Shown piece after piece: positions 1-7,092 of a stretch of DNA of 39,967 nt. The DNA is from Victivallales bacterium. GTDB taxonomy: Bacteria; Verrucomicrobiota; Lentisphaeria; Victivallales; UBA1829. Position 1 is the stretch's first letter. The number at the start of each line of letters is the position of its first letter. The position numbers and the translations under genes are program-made. The stretch is from assembly GCA_016285345.1 (NCBI GenBank), contig JAEEQN010000031.1, positions 1 through 39,967 on the forward strand, given 5' to 3'. The notes below the pieces were generated by a model. The model searched no databases, was not told where the DNA came from, and was given only the letters and a program-made list of their open reading frames with translations.

Positions 1-808
1 TGCCCTTGAACTCGGCGACGCCGGGGTGGATGCAGTTGGAGTTCTTCGTGTCGCGGCACATGATTCCGCGCGGCGTCCACGGGCCTTCCATGCTGGTCGC
101 GGTGGCGTAGGACGCCATTTCGTTGAAGCCGTTCAGGATGTGGGAGACGTAGATCATGTAGTAGACGCCGTTGCGCTTGAAGAGCCACGGGCCCTCGGTG
201 TAGTTCGGCAGGCGCATCATTCTGATCTCGCCGTCAAGCTCGATCATATTCGGCTTCAGCTTCGCGACGTAGAGCATGGTGTGTCCCCACGCGAGCCACG
301 GCGTGCCGTCATCGTCGATGAAGACGGTCGGGTCCATGTCGTCCCAGCCGACCGGGCCGGGCGTCATGCTGTCCCACACGAGCGGCTTGCCGATGGCGTC
401 CTTGAACGGGCCTTCGGGCTTGTCGGAGACGGCGACGCCGATGGCGCGTCCGCTGTACCGGTCTTTGCCGCAGAGCGTGACGTAGAGCCAGTATTTGCCG
501 TCCTTCTTGATCGCCTGGGCGGCCCAGGCGTCGTGGGTGCCCCATTCGAACGTGTCCTTGCTGGCGACGGGGCCGTGCGCTTTCCAGTTCACCATGTCCT
601 TCGAGGAATAGCAGAGCCAGTCGTTCATGACGAGCCACTGGCGCGGAGGAGCTTCGTCGTGGGTGGTGTAGAGGTAGACGGTGTCGCCGTCCACGAGCGG
701 GGCCGGGTCGGCGGTGAAGACGTCGGTGAGGAGCGGATTCCCGGCGAGGAGCGCCGAGGAAGCGAGCGCCATTCCGGCGAGGAGAGCGGTCTTTGTGATT
801 CGTTTCAT
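1..808 (-). CDS. Glycoside hydrolase family 43 protein (arabinosidase/xylosidase type), C-terminus cut by window edge
   Basis: Secreted five-bladed beta-propeller glycosidase, probably acting on arabinose- or xylose-containing plant polysaccharide. The first ~22 residues are a signal peptide (MKRITKTALLAGMALASSA). All three expected GH43 acids are visible: general base Asp in TADPAPLVDG (~residue 35), the pKa-modulating Asp in MDPTVFIDDDG, and the acid Glu in TEGPWLFKRNG. The ATG at 808 is preceded by GAGGAAC, a good ribosome-binding site. It lies 27 bases after the GH27 stop, so the two are cotranscribed and probably attack the same glycan. About 269 residues are inside the window; the rest runs off the left edge. 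The family is clear. The exact substrate (alpha-arabinofuranoside or beta-xyloside) is not, because the specificity loops and any accessory domain lie outside. Confidence 0.9.
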   Translation of the reverse strand, partial: MKRITKTALLAGMALASSALLAGNPLLTDVFTADPAPLVDGDTVYLYTTHDEAPPRQWLVMNDWLCYSSKDMVNWKAHGPVASKDTFEWGTHDAWAAQAIKKDGKYWLYVTLCGKDRYSGRAIGVAVSDKPEGPFKDAIGKPLVWDSMTPGPVGWDDMDPTVFIDDDGTPWLAWGHTMLYVAKLKPNMIELDGEIRMMRLPNYTEGPWLFKRNGVYYMIYVSHILNGFNEMASYATATSMEGPWTPRGIMCRDTKNSNCIHPGVAEFKG

Positions 809-835
809 GGTAGGTTCCTCATGGGTGAGATTCGA

Positions 836-2611
836 TCACTTCGCGGGGGAGAGACGGTAGAGCCTCGTGGTGTGGCACGGGAGCTTTTCGCAGGTGAACG
901 TGCCTTCCGCGGTGCCGATTTCCTTGCCTTCCCAGAGATCGCGGACGACGACCTTGCCGGAGAGTCCGATGCTGGAGAGGTCGACCTTGATGTCGCTGGT
1001 CTCGGGGGAGGGCTGCTCGAACGCCTTCTCGTTGAGCACGAGGAATTTCAGGCGGTTGCGGGAATCGCTGTTGTCGACGAGCTTGACCTTGGACTTGAAG
1101 GTGTCGTAGCCTTCCGGGAGCTTGTAGACGATGAGGGAGAGCGCGTGCGTGCCGATGCCGTCGATCTCCTGCCCGTCGCTTGTGAGGCCGTTGCGGACCG
1201 CGCCCCATCCGGCCTGAGCGGAGGCCCACTTCATGTCGACGAGCTTCTTCGTGCCGGCGGGACCGGAGATTTCGGGCTGGATCCAGGCGGAATGGCTGTA
1301 GCTGGATCCGTAGCCGTCGTCGATGACGGCGAGCGCGAGGATCTTCGAGCCGCGGATGTTTGCGGAGAGTTCCTCCTCGGGAACGCCGTTCAGTCCGATT
1401 CCGTCGCTCTCCAGGATGGCTTTGCGGCGGTCGTACTTGTTGTACTCGGACGTGCCGGTGTTGAAGAACGCGAGGTACTTGTCCTGGCTGCCGGGGACGT
1501 CGGCGGTCCAGACGATCAGGTCGCCGTCCTGGATGAGCTGGCGGTTGTTCTCGCTGTTCTGGTTGATCTCGATGACTTCCTTGTTCGTGAGGAGCTTCAG
1601 CGTCCAGTCGTCAAGCTTGGTCATGTCCGCGCCGAGGATGAGCGGAGAACGCGCGATCGACCAGAGCGTGAAGCAGAGGCGCATTTCATCGTGCGTAAAG
1701 TTGGTCGGGCGCGTGAACTCGATGATGCCGAACGGGAGCATGTCGGCGTCCGGCCAGGAGCCTTTGATGCGGTAGGGCTCCCAGCGGTGCAGACGGCCGA
1801 ACATACCGCGGAGGGGTTCCCAGCGGTCCCAGAAGTCGTCGGAAACACGCCACATGTTGGCGTGTCTGTCGGCGTGCGCGCCGTTCTGGATCGGGGTGTC
1901 GCCGGGGGAGAGGCTGAGGATGATCGGGCGGCCGCACTTGTCGATGGCTTTGCGGATGCCTTCGATCTCGGCGGTGGCATACGGACGGGAGAGGTCGTCG
2001 ATCTTGATGAAGTCAAGACCCCACTCGGCGAACTGCTCGAACACGGAATCGTAGTATTCCTGCGCGCCGGGCTTGCTCATGTCCACGCCGTACATGTCCT
2101 GATTCCAGGGGCAGGTGCTCCGCATGTTCACGATGTCCTGCGCGCGGTAGTTCGTACCTTTCACCTTGGTGTTCTCGCGGACGGCCTGACGCGGGATGCC
2201 GCGCATCAGGTGCACGCCGATCTTCAACCCGCGTTCGTGCATGTAGTCGGCGAGCGGCTTCAGTCCCTTGCCGTCCTTCGAGGACGGGAAACGTTCCGGA
2301 GCCGGGATGAAGCGGCCGTATTCGTCCATGGCGAACTGGTGGCGGATGTCGCTCTGGAATCCCTTCTGATTGTCGTTGTACCACTGGTGGTCGATCACGA
2401 AGACGTTCCAGCCGAACGGCTTCAGCTGTTTGATCATGGCTTCGGCCTGCTCTTTCGCCTGCGCCTCGGTGAGGCTGAGGCCGAAGCAGTCGAAGCTGTT
2501 CCAGCCCATCGGCGGAGTCGGCGCCCAGTCGTGGAAATCGGCCGCGGAGAGCGTGGCGGCAGCGGCGAGCGCGACGCCCGCGGCGGAGAGATAACGGATC
2601 GGGAGTTTCAT
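836..2611 (-). CDS. Glycoside hydrolase family 27 alpha-galactosidase-like protein, secreted
   Basis: 591-residue exported glycosidase with a retaining mechanism, expected to release terminal alpha-galactose (or a related sugar) from glycans. Residues 1-24 are a signal peptide ending LSAAD. The (beta/alpha)8 barrel starts with the GH27 hallmark PPMGWNSFDCFG (34-44). The nucleophile is probably Asp205 in DFIKIDD and the acid/base Asp258 in WRVSDDFWDRW. GSWPDADML (~284-292) matches the family GWNDPDML motif. A C-terminal beta-sandwich follows from ~390. At 591 residues it is longer than plain GH27 enzymes (~400), with insertions in the barrel. The ATG at 2611 has GAAGGT upstream. It is the first gene of an operon with the GH43 gene. 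A LacI-type palindrome in its promoter suggests induction by the sugar. Isomaltodextranase or beta-arabinopyranosidase activities within GH27 cannot be excluded. Confidence 0.9.
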   Translation of the reverse strand: MKLPIRYLSAAGVALAAAATLSAADFHDWAPTPPMGWNSFDCFGLSLTEAQAKEQAEAMIKQLKPFGWNVFVIDHQWYNDNQKGFQSDIRHQFAMDEYGRFIPAPERFPSSKDGKGLKPLADYMHERGLKIGVHLMRGIPRQAVRENTKVKGTNYRAQDIVNMRSTCPWNQDMYGVDMSKPGAQEYYDSVFEQFAEWGLDFIKIDDLSRPYATAEIEGIRKAIDKCGRPIILSLSPGDTPIQNGAHADRHANMWRVSDDFWDRWEPLRGMFGRLHRWEPYRIKGSWPDADMLPFGIIEFTRPTNFTHDEMRLCFTLWSIARSPLILGADMTKLDDWTLKLLTNKEVIEINQNSENNRQLIQDGDLIVWTADVPGSQDKYLAFFNTGTSEYNKYDRRKAILESDGIGLNGVPEEELSANIRGSKILALAVIDDGYGSSYSHSAWIQPEISGPAGTKKLVDMKWASAQAGWGAVRNGLTSDGQEIDGIGTHALSLIVYKLPEGYDTFKSKVKLVDNSDSRNRLKFLVLNEKAFEQPSPETSDIKVDLSSIGLSGKVVVRDLWEGKEIGTAEGTFTCEKLPCHTTRLYRLSPAK

Positions 2612-2693
2612 GGATGTACCTTCGAGTTGAAAAAGTTGATATGATTTGAGGTTGATATGAAGCGGAAAAATAAGAATTTTCTAAATATATCAC

Positions 2694-2709
2694 GCGAAAA
2701 CGTTTCCGC
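2694..2709. promoter_or_regulatory. LacI-family-type operator in the GH27/GH43 promoter
   Basis: GCGAAAACGTTTCCGC is a 16-bp inverted repeat centred on CG with one mismatched pair, the shape of LacI/PurR/CcpA family operators. Read on the minus strand it sits 4 bp upstream of a TATATT -10 box (2684-2689), inside the -35/-10 spacer. The -35 position reads ATGGCG, which is poor. Binding here would block the promoter. No LacI-type regulator is encoded in the window. Confidence 0.6.
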
Positions 2710-2743
2710 CATATTAGTTTTAGACAAAAGTATATATTTTTTG

Positions 2744-2758
2744 CTCAAAACTTTTGAG
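2744..2758. promoter_or_regulatory. 15-bp perfect palindrome upstream of the GH27 operon
   Basis: CTCAAAACTTTTGAG is a perfect 7-1-7 inverted repeat about 55 bp upstream of the GH27 -10 box. The one-base centre is too small for an RNA hairpin, so a protein-binding site is more likely. The protein is unknown; the location fits an upstream activator or second repressor site. Confidence 0.35.
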
Positions 2759-2765
2759 AAAGGCG

Positions 2766-2789
2766 ACAAAAAACGTTAAGAAACGTGTG
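2766..2789 (-). terminator. Weak possible terminator after queH
   Basis: On the minus strand, 5-bp arms ACGTT and AACGT enclose a TCTT loop and are followed by a short T-run. The stem is short, so this is only a candidate end for the queH transcript. Confidence 0.3.
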
Positions 2790-2797
2790 AGCACAGT

Positions 2798-3373
2798 TCA
2801 GTCCGTATTCGCGTGCTTGGAGAACTCGCAGCCGCAGTAGTTCTGCCGGTAAAGGCCGAGCTTGCGGCAGAGTTCGAGCGAACGCAGATTGCCGCCGCCT
2901 TTCTTGAAATCCCATGGCTCGAACGCCTCGCCCCACTGTGCGCCGATCTCATGGATTGCGCTGGAATTCTTCTGCGGACCGAGCGTGAGCGTGGTCGTGA
3001 AGTGCGCGCCGAGGCGTTCCGCAAAAACGGACGTACGTGTGAGCTGCCACTGGAAACACCGTCTGCACCGTGCGCCGCGTTCCGGGCAGGCGGCGAAATC
3101 CGGCACGACGGACACGAATTCGAGCCAGGCGGCATGGTCCCACGGATCGGTCTCGACATGCAGTCCGTAGAAGTCGGCGAGCGTCTTCATCGCGTTCAGA
3201 CGGCGCAGATACTCCGCCTCGGTGTCGAGGTTGGAATTCGAGAAGAGCAGCGTGATGCGGCGTCCGTCGTCGAGCACGGGCGCGATGCTCCCGGCGGCGC
3301 ACGGGCCGCAGCAGCAGTGCATCAGGAGCGGGATCGCCGGATCGGTGTGTTTGTCGTGTGGGCGGGGGGTCAT
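2798..3373 (-). CDS. queH: Epoxyqueuosine reductase QueH
   Basis: Last step of queuosine synthesis: reduction of epoxyqueuosine at the wobble base of tRNAs with GUN anticodons. QueH is the cobalamin-independent enzyme that replaces QueG. About 191 residues, normal for the family. The metal-binding cysteines are visible: LLMHCCCGPCAAG near the N-terminus, CPERGARCRRC in the middle and YRQNYCGC near the end; the family motif FSNSN is also present. An in-frame TTG-to-GTG type start near 3433 would add 20 residues, but a TTGCTT/TATATT promoter occupies 3405-3433. The ATG at 3373 is therefore the real start, with a leader of about 25 bases. It stands alone; no other queuosine gene is nearby. Confidence 0.93.
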   Translation of the reverse strand: MTPRPHDKHTDPAIPLLMHCCCGPCAAGSIAPVLDDGRRITLLFSNSNLDTEAEYLRRLNAMKTLADFYGLHVETDPWDHAAWLEFVSVVPDFAACPERGARCRRCFQWQLTRTSVFAERLGAHFTTTLTLGPQKNSSAIHEIGAQWGEAFEPWDFKKGGGNLRSLELCRKLGLYRQNYCGCEFSKHANTD

Positions 3374-3404
3374 AACGGAATGTCGTGCGGTTTTTTTTCC
3401 GAAA

Positions 3405-3433
3405 AATATAATCCTGCATGGAACAAAAAGCAA
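3405..3433 (-). promoter_or_regulatory. Sigma70-type promoter of queH
   Basis: On the minus strand, TTGCTT (3428-3433), a 17-bp spacer and TATATT (3405-3410). Transcription would start near 3398, which fixes the queH start at 3373. Confidence 0.6.
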
Positions 3434-3474
3434 GCGAAGCGGTCAATTTTAAATAGAATCCTGAAAAAGCGTGT

Positions 3475-3503
3475 TTGCAAAAGCAAGTTTTAGGGGCTAT
3501 ATT
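3475..3503 (+). promoter_or_regulatory. Sigma70-type promoter of the HdeD/DUF308 pair
   Basis: TTGCAA (3475-3480), a 17-bp spacer ending GGGGC and TATATT (3498-3503), about 58 bases before the first start codon. It is back to back with the queH promoter. Confidence 0.6.
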
Positions 3504-3561
3504 AATATATTGTCATTTCATTCCGAATCTTTTTCCGGAGTAGAAAAATAGGAGAGAGACC

Positions 3562-4137
3562 ATGCAGAATCAGACGTACGAAAGCAACTTCCTCTTCCCC
3601 CGCAGAATGCTGTTTTTCCACGCGAACCGTTCGGCGCTTCTGATTCGCGGACTAGTCTTTTTCATCCTCGGTCTGATCGGTCTTTTCCGTCCGATTGGAA
3701 GTCTGGCCGCGGTCACGATCATCCTCGGCATCATTCTTCTGATTGACGCCATGGGCGCGCTGTTTCTGACGTTCGCATGCCGTCGTTACCTCGGCGTTTT
3801 CTGGTCGCTTCTGCTGTGCGCAGCCGGAATCGCGATGATCGTCAATCCGGTTGAGGCGGATGTGCTGATCGCGGTTGTGCTCGGGGTATGGCTGATCGCC
3901 ACGGGCGTGAGCGAACTCGTTTCCGCATCCGTTTCCCCGAGCCGTTTCTTCCTGTCCGGTTCCGGCATCCTGTCTATTCTGATCGGGATTCTGCTTGTGA
4001 TTGCACCGTTCGCGGGGCTGGCGGCTTTTTCCACGATCGTGGCGGTCCTGCTTCTGATCTCCGGAACGGGGATGCTCGTGCTGGTGTTCGGGCTGCGAGT
4101 GCCGGGCCTGGGCAGCGGAAAAACGAACAAGGGCTGA
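3562..4137 (+). CDS. HdeD/DUF308 family membrane protein, first of a tandem pair
   Basis: 191-residue integral membrane protein with about six hydrophobic segments from residue ~25 to the end, arranged as the three repeated hairpins typical of HdeD/DUF308 (HdeD is an acid-resistance membrane protein in Escherichia coli). Motifs include LIRGLVFFILGLIGLF and VLGVWLIATGVSEL. The ATG at 3562 follows AGGAGAG with good spacing. The next gene is a paralogue 29 bp downstream, with the same RGLVFFI-G entry to the first helix. The short N-terminal cytoplasmic part (MLFFHANRS in this one, LFSFNATRP in the next) is also conserved between them. The molecular function of the family is not established; an envelope or acid-stress role is by analogy only. 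Confidence 0.85.
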   Translation: MQNQTYESNFLFPRRMLFFHANRSALLIRGLVFFILGLIGLFRPIGSLAAVTIILGIILLIDAMGALFLTFACRRYLGVFWSLLLCAAGIAMIVNPVEADVLIAVVLGVWLIATGVSELVSASVSPSRFFLSGSGILSILIGILLVIAPFAGLAAFSTIVAVLLLISGTGMLVLVFGLRVPGLGSGKTNKG

Positions 4138-4166
4138 ATCACAATAATAAATCGGAGTTGACATTT

Positions 4167-4760
4167 ATGAAAAAAGACCTGATCTGGGAAAGATTCTATT
4201 CGATACCGCAGAAACTTTTCTCGTTCAACGCCACGCGTCCCGTGCTGCTGCTTCGCGGCCTGGTTTTCTTCATCATCGGTATCCTCGGCGTGATGAATCC
4301 CGTTCTCGTCCTGACCACGGTCACGATGATTCTGGGCGGCGTGGTCCTGCTGTTCGCGGTCGCGGCGTTTCTGATGGCGTGGAACAAAGGGCGCATTTCG
4401 GCGGCGCTTCTTGTGCTGTTCATTCTGCTCGGCATCGCCGGGCTTGGCATGCTGATTTATCCGCTGTATCTTGACATGTTCTTCATGATCGTCTGCGGCG
4501 TCTGGCTGATTTTCGCCGGTGTGTTTAGCATCCTTTCCGCGCAGAAACGTTTCGGCCAGCTGGTCCTGCCGATGCCCGGACTTGTCGCCGCGCTGATCGG
4601 CGTTCTTCTGGTTGTCGCGCCGTTTATCGGCGTCGCCGCCATCTCCTGGACCGCGGCGCTGCTGATGCTGCTGTTCGGTGCGCAGATGCTTTTTCTTGCA
4701 CTTGGCCTGGATGCCGGGAAATGGGTGATCCCGGACGGGAAAAGCAACCGCAAACACTGA
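4167..4760 (+). CDS. HdeD/DUF308 family membrane protein, second of a tandem pair
   Basis: 197-residue paralogue of the preceding gene with the same six-segment layout: LLLRGLVFFIIGILGV (first helix), VCGVWLIFAGVFSIL (fourth) and a hydrophilic tail ending GKSNRKH. The ATG at 4167 has GGAG at 4154-4157. Although the frame is open far upstream, the alignment with the first paralogue and this ribosome site fix the start. A strong terminator follows within 25 bases, so the two genes form one short transcript. The pair has diverged well beyond recent duplication, so both copies are probably kept for a paired function such as a heterodimer; this last point is inference. Confidence 0.85.
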   Translation: MKKDLIWERFYSIPQKLFSFNATRPVLLLRGLVFFIIGILGVMNPVLVLTTVTMILGGVVLLFAVAAFLMAWNKGRISAALLVLFILLGIAGLGMLIYPLYLDMFFMIVCGVWLIFAGVFSILSAQKRFGQLVLPMPGLVAALIGVLLVVAPFIGVAAISWTAALLMLLFGAQMLFLALGLDAGKWVIPDGKSNRKH

Positions 4761-4782
4761 ATTCAATTCAGTTCTTTTATCC

Positions 4783-4815
4783 GCCGTGTGGTGCAAACCA
4801 TACGGCTTTTTTCTT
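4783..4815 (+). terminator. Rho-independent terminator after the HdeD pair
   Basis: GCCGTGTGGT and ACCATACGGC form a 10-bp stem with one G-T pair around a GCAA tetraloop, followed by a run of six T. The remaining gap to the next gene (4816-5054) is AT-rich and holds only the next promoter. Confidence 0.85.
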
Positions 4816-4953
4816 GTCTATTTCTTTGTCTGTCCGGTTCCTGTATCTCGTTGATTTCTTCCTGCACTTCACTTATATCGTTCTTTTGAATTGGCTTTGG
4901 ACTAATTACACGGTGCAAGACACGAAAAAAACACTTTTTTTTTGATTTGACAC

Positions 4954-4981
4954 TTGTTTTTCTAAAAGAATAGGGTATATT
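4954..4981 (+). promoter_or_regulatory. Probable promoter of the H1-tailed HTH gene
   Basis: TTGTTT (4954-4959), a 16-bp spacer ending AGGG and TATATT (4976-4981). A perfect TTGACA at 4947-4952 is 23 bp away, too far for the usual spacing. The leader is about 67 bases. Confidence 0.45.
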
Positions 4982-5054
4982 ATACAACATAAAAACAACA
5001 AAATAATCTTTACAATCACAAACATACATCATCTTCATTTGAAAGGAAGACACC

Positions 5055-5657
5055 ATGCCCGATTTTAAACAGACCTTCCAGGACGAAGTGCGTCGTCTGG
5101 CCCGTAAAGAACTGAAAGCTTTCGAGGCGAAAATCAACGAACAGAAGAAGACGATCAGCGCTTTGACGAAGCGCATCAACGATCTGGAAAAGAAACAGGC
5201 CTCCGCGCCCGCCACTGTCAAGCCCGCCGTCGAATCCGCGCAGGCCGCCGCGCCCGCCGCCGATGGCCGCAAGGCGCGTTTCTCCCCGAAATCCCTTGTG
5301 AAATTCCGCAAGAAATATTCCCTCTCCCAGAAGGCGCTTGCTGTTCTCCTCGGCGTGACTCCGTTCACCGTCAGCCACTGGGAAATCGGAAAGAACCGTC
5401 CGCGCACGAATCAGATCGAAGCGTTCAGCGCGCTCGCGAAGCTCGGCAAACGCAAAGTGCTGGCTCTCGTCGCGGAAAAAGCGCCCGGCGAACTCCCCGC
5501 TCCGAAAAAGGCCGCCCCGAAGAAGGCCGCCAAGGTCGCGAAGAAGGAAGTGAAGAAGACCGAGAAGAAGGCCGCCGCTCCGGCGAAACGCGGCCGCAAA
5601 GCCAAAGCCGCTAAGGCCGAAAAGAAGGTCGCCGCTCCGGCTGAAAAGAAAGCCTGA
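5055..5657 (+). CDS. XRE-type helix-turn-helix protein with coiled coil and histone H1-like tail
   Basis: 200-residue DNA-binding protein of three parts. Residues ~8-48 are a heptad-rich coiled coil with the RRLARKE motif, likely for dimerisation. Residues ~75-135 are a Cro/C1-type helix-turn-helix with the recognition region LSQKALAVLLGVTPFTVSHWE. Residues ~146-200 are a Lys/Ala/Pro-rich tail with AAPKKAAK-type repeats, resembling histone H1 and HctB-like chromatin proteins. The ATG at 5055 has AAAGGAAG upstream. It has its own promoter and terminator, so it is monocistronic. Site-specific HTH plus a nonspecific polycationic tail suggests a nucleoid-associated regulator. Its targets cannot be read from sequence. 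Tails of this kind recur in low-complexity form, so homology to eukaryotic H1 should not be assumed. Confidence 0.8.
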   Translation: MPDFKQTFQDEVRRLARKELKAFEAKINEQKKTISALTKRINDLEKKQASAPATVKPAVESAQAAAPAADGRKARFSPKSLVKFRKKYSLSQKALAVLLGVTPFTVSHWEIGKNRPRTNQIEAFSALAKLGKRKVLALVAEKAPGELPAPKKAAPKKAAKVAKKEVKKTEKKAAAPAKRGRKAKAAKAEKKVAAPAEKKA

Positions 5658-5685
5658 CCGTTTTCAGATTCGTATTGTTTTCTCG

Positions 5686-5715
5686 GACGGACTCCATGCG
5701 GGTCCGTCTTTTTTT
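5686..5715 (+). terminator. Rho-independent terminator after the HTH gene
   Basis: Arms GACGGAC (5686-5692) and GTCCGTC (5702-5708) pair perfectly and are followed by seven T. Confidence 0.9.
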
Positions 5716-5736
5716 GCCGAAAAACATGGAACGAAC

Positions 5737-5765
5737 TTGAAAAAGCCCGAAAACGGCTGTATAGT
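5737..5765 (+). promoter_or_regulatory. Sigma70-type promoter of asd
   Basis: TTGAAA (5737-5742), exactly 17 bp and TATAGT (5760-5765). Its presence rules out the in-frame TTG at 5737 as a start codon. Confidence 0.7.
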
Positions 5766-5835
5766 ATTTGGATATAGTTATTATCCGGACTTGTTCCCGA
5801 ACTCATCTTTAACGATATTTGGAGAGAACCGAACC

Positions 5836-6852
5836 ATGGCAAATCCTGTCAATGTCGCGATCGCCGGCGCCACGGGCGCGGTCGGCGTCGAAATGCTCCT
5901 CACGCTCGAGAAGCGCAATTTCCCTGTCAAGAACCTGAAACTCCTCGCATCCGCGCGTTCCGTCGGCAAGACGTTCAAATTCCACGGCGAGACCGTCGCG
6001 GTCGAAGAGATGACCGAGGATTCGTTCAAGGGCGTTGACATCGCGCTGTTCAGCGCCGGCGCGTCCATCTCCAAGCAGTTCCGCGCCGCCGTCACCGCCG
6101 CGGGCGCGGTCATGATCGACAACTCCAGCGCGTTCCGCATGGAGGACGACGTGCCGCTGGTCGTGCCGGAAGTCAACGCCGCCGACGTGTTCCTGCACAA
6201 GGGCGTGATCGCGAACCCGAACTGCACCACCGCCATCATGTGCGCTCCGGTCTGGCCGCTTCATCGGGCGAAGGGACTCCGCCGCATGGTCGTCTCCACC
6301 TACCAGGCCGCGTCCGGCGGCGGCCAGAAGGCGATGAACGAGCTCATGGAGCAGACCCGTGCGATCCTCGAAGGCAAGCCCGCCGAGGTCAAGGTCATGG
6401 CGCAGCAGATCGCGTTCAACCTTTTCCCCCACATCGACGTCTTCCAGCCGAACGGTTACACCAAGGAAGAGATGAAGATGGTGAACGAGACGCGCAAGAT
6501 CATGCACCTTCCGAACGTGAAGATCTCCTGCACCAGCGTCCGCGTCCCCGTGATGCGCGCCCACTCCGAATCCATCAATCTGGAATTCGAGAACGAGATC
6601 ACGCCCGAAGAAGCCCGCGAGATCCTCGCCAAGGCCCCCGGCGTCCAGCTCCGCGACGATCCCGAGAACAAGGTCTATCCGATGCCGATGGAAGCCACCG
6701 GCATGTACGACGTGCTCGTCGGACGCATTCGTCAGGACATTTCCCGCGACGACAAGCGCGGCCTCGACATCTTCATCAGCGGCGACCAGCTGCTGAAGGG
6801 CGCCGCCCTGAACGCCGTTCAGATTGCCGAAGTGCTCGTCAACGGAAAGTGA
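5836..6852 (+). CDS. asd: Aspartate-semialdehyde dehydrogenase
   Basis: Reduces aspartyl-4-phosphate to aspartate semialdehyde with NADPH, the branch point to lysine/diaminopimelate, threonine and methionine. 338 residues, standard size. The Rossmann motif GATGAVG is at 11-17. The catalytic cysteine is Cys130 in NPNCTT. STYQAASGGG and the conserved Arg/His segment RVPVMRAHSE are present. The ATG at 5836 follows GGAGAG (5821-5826), and the promoter just upstream leaves about 65 bases of leader. It is transcribed alone, ending at a hairpin after the stop. It is the usual bacterial asd and supplies diaminopimelate for the peptidoglycan that MurA, encoded in the same window, begins to build. Confidence 0.96.
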   Translation: MANPVNVAIAGATGAVGVEMLLTLEKRNFPVKNLKLLASARSVGKTFKFHGETVAVEEMTEDSFKGVDIALFSAGASISKQFRAAVTAAGAVMIDNSSAFRMEDDVPLVVPEVNAADVFLHKGVIANPNCTTAIMCAPVWPLHRAKGLRRMVVSTYQAASGGGQKAMNELMEQTRAILEGKPAEVKVMAQQIAFNLFPHIDVFQPNGYTKEEMKMVNETRKIMHLPNVKISCTSVRVPVMRAHSESINLEFENEITPEEAREILAKAPGVQLRDDPENKVYPMPMEATGMYDVLVGRIRQDISRDDKRGLDIFISGDQLLKGAALNAVQIAEVLVNGK

Positions 6853-6893
6853 CATCCGGAATCCGCAAACCTCATTTCGCGGTAATCCTTTTT

Positions 6894-6935
6894 AAGCCGT
6901 TTCCCCTCGTCCGAGGCGGGACGGCTTCTCTTTTT
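6894..6935 (+). terminator. Rho-independent terminator after asd
   Basis: AAGCCGT (6894-6900) pairs with ACGGCTT (6921-6927), with a further C-rich/G-rich inner stem, and TCTCTTTTT follows. Confidence 0.85.
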
Positions 6936-7019
6936 GAGGTGTGGAGACACTTTTTAACGTTTTCTTTAACTTAAAACGCTTTTTTTCGGATGAACGATTT
7001 CATTTTTCGTTTTAGCGGA

Positions 7020-7047
7020 TTGATTTTTACGTTGAACCGTGTATATT
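7020..7047 (+). promoter_or_regulatory. Promoter of the first PA14-like paralogue
   Basis: TTGATT (7020-7025), 16 bp and TATATT (7042-7047); the overlapping TATTAT gives an 18-bp spacer. The leader is about 40 bases. Confidence 0.55.
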
Positions 7048-7092
7048 ATTGAATGAACCAACCATTGAACTTTTTTCCCGAGATATTTTTCT

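Noticed and set aside
26-2644. 872-codon open frame on the plus strand over the GH43 and GH27 genes
   Set aside because: It is antisense to two well-recognised enzymes, has low-complexity Val/Ala/Asp/Arg-rich translation and no ribosome site. High GC at third positions of the real genes keeps the opposite frame open.
3374-3433. 20-residue extension of QueH
   Set aside because: The region contains the queH promoter, so it would be upstream of the transcript start. The family begins close to the HCCCGPC motif.
4167-4760. Long version of the second HdeD gene starting near 3888
   Set aside because: It would overlap most of the first HdeD gene in another frame. The ATG at 4167 has a ribosome site and matches the paralogue's start.
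4947-4952. Perfect TTGACA as the -35 box of the HTH gene
   Set aside because: It is 23 bp from the only good -10 box. TTGTTT at 4954 has usable spacing.
5737-5835. N-terminal extension of asd from the TTG at 5737
   Set aside because: The TTG is the -35 box of a good promoter, and the ATG at 5836 has a ribosome site and gives the standard Asd N-terminus.
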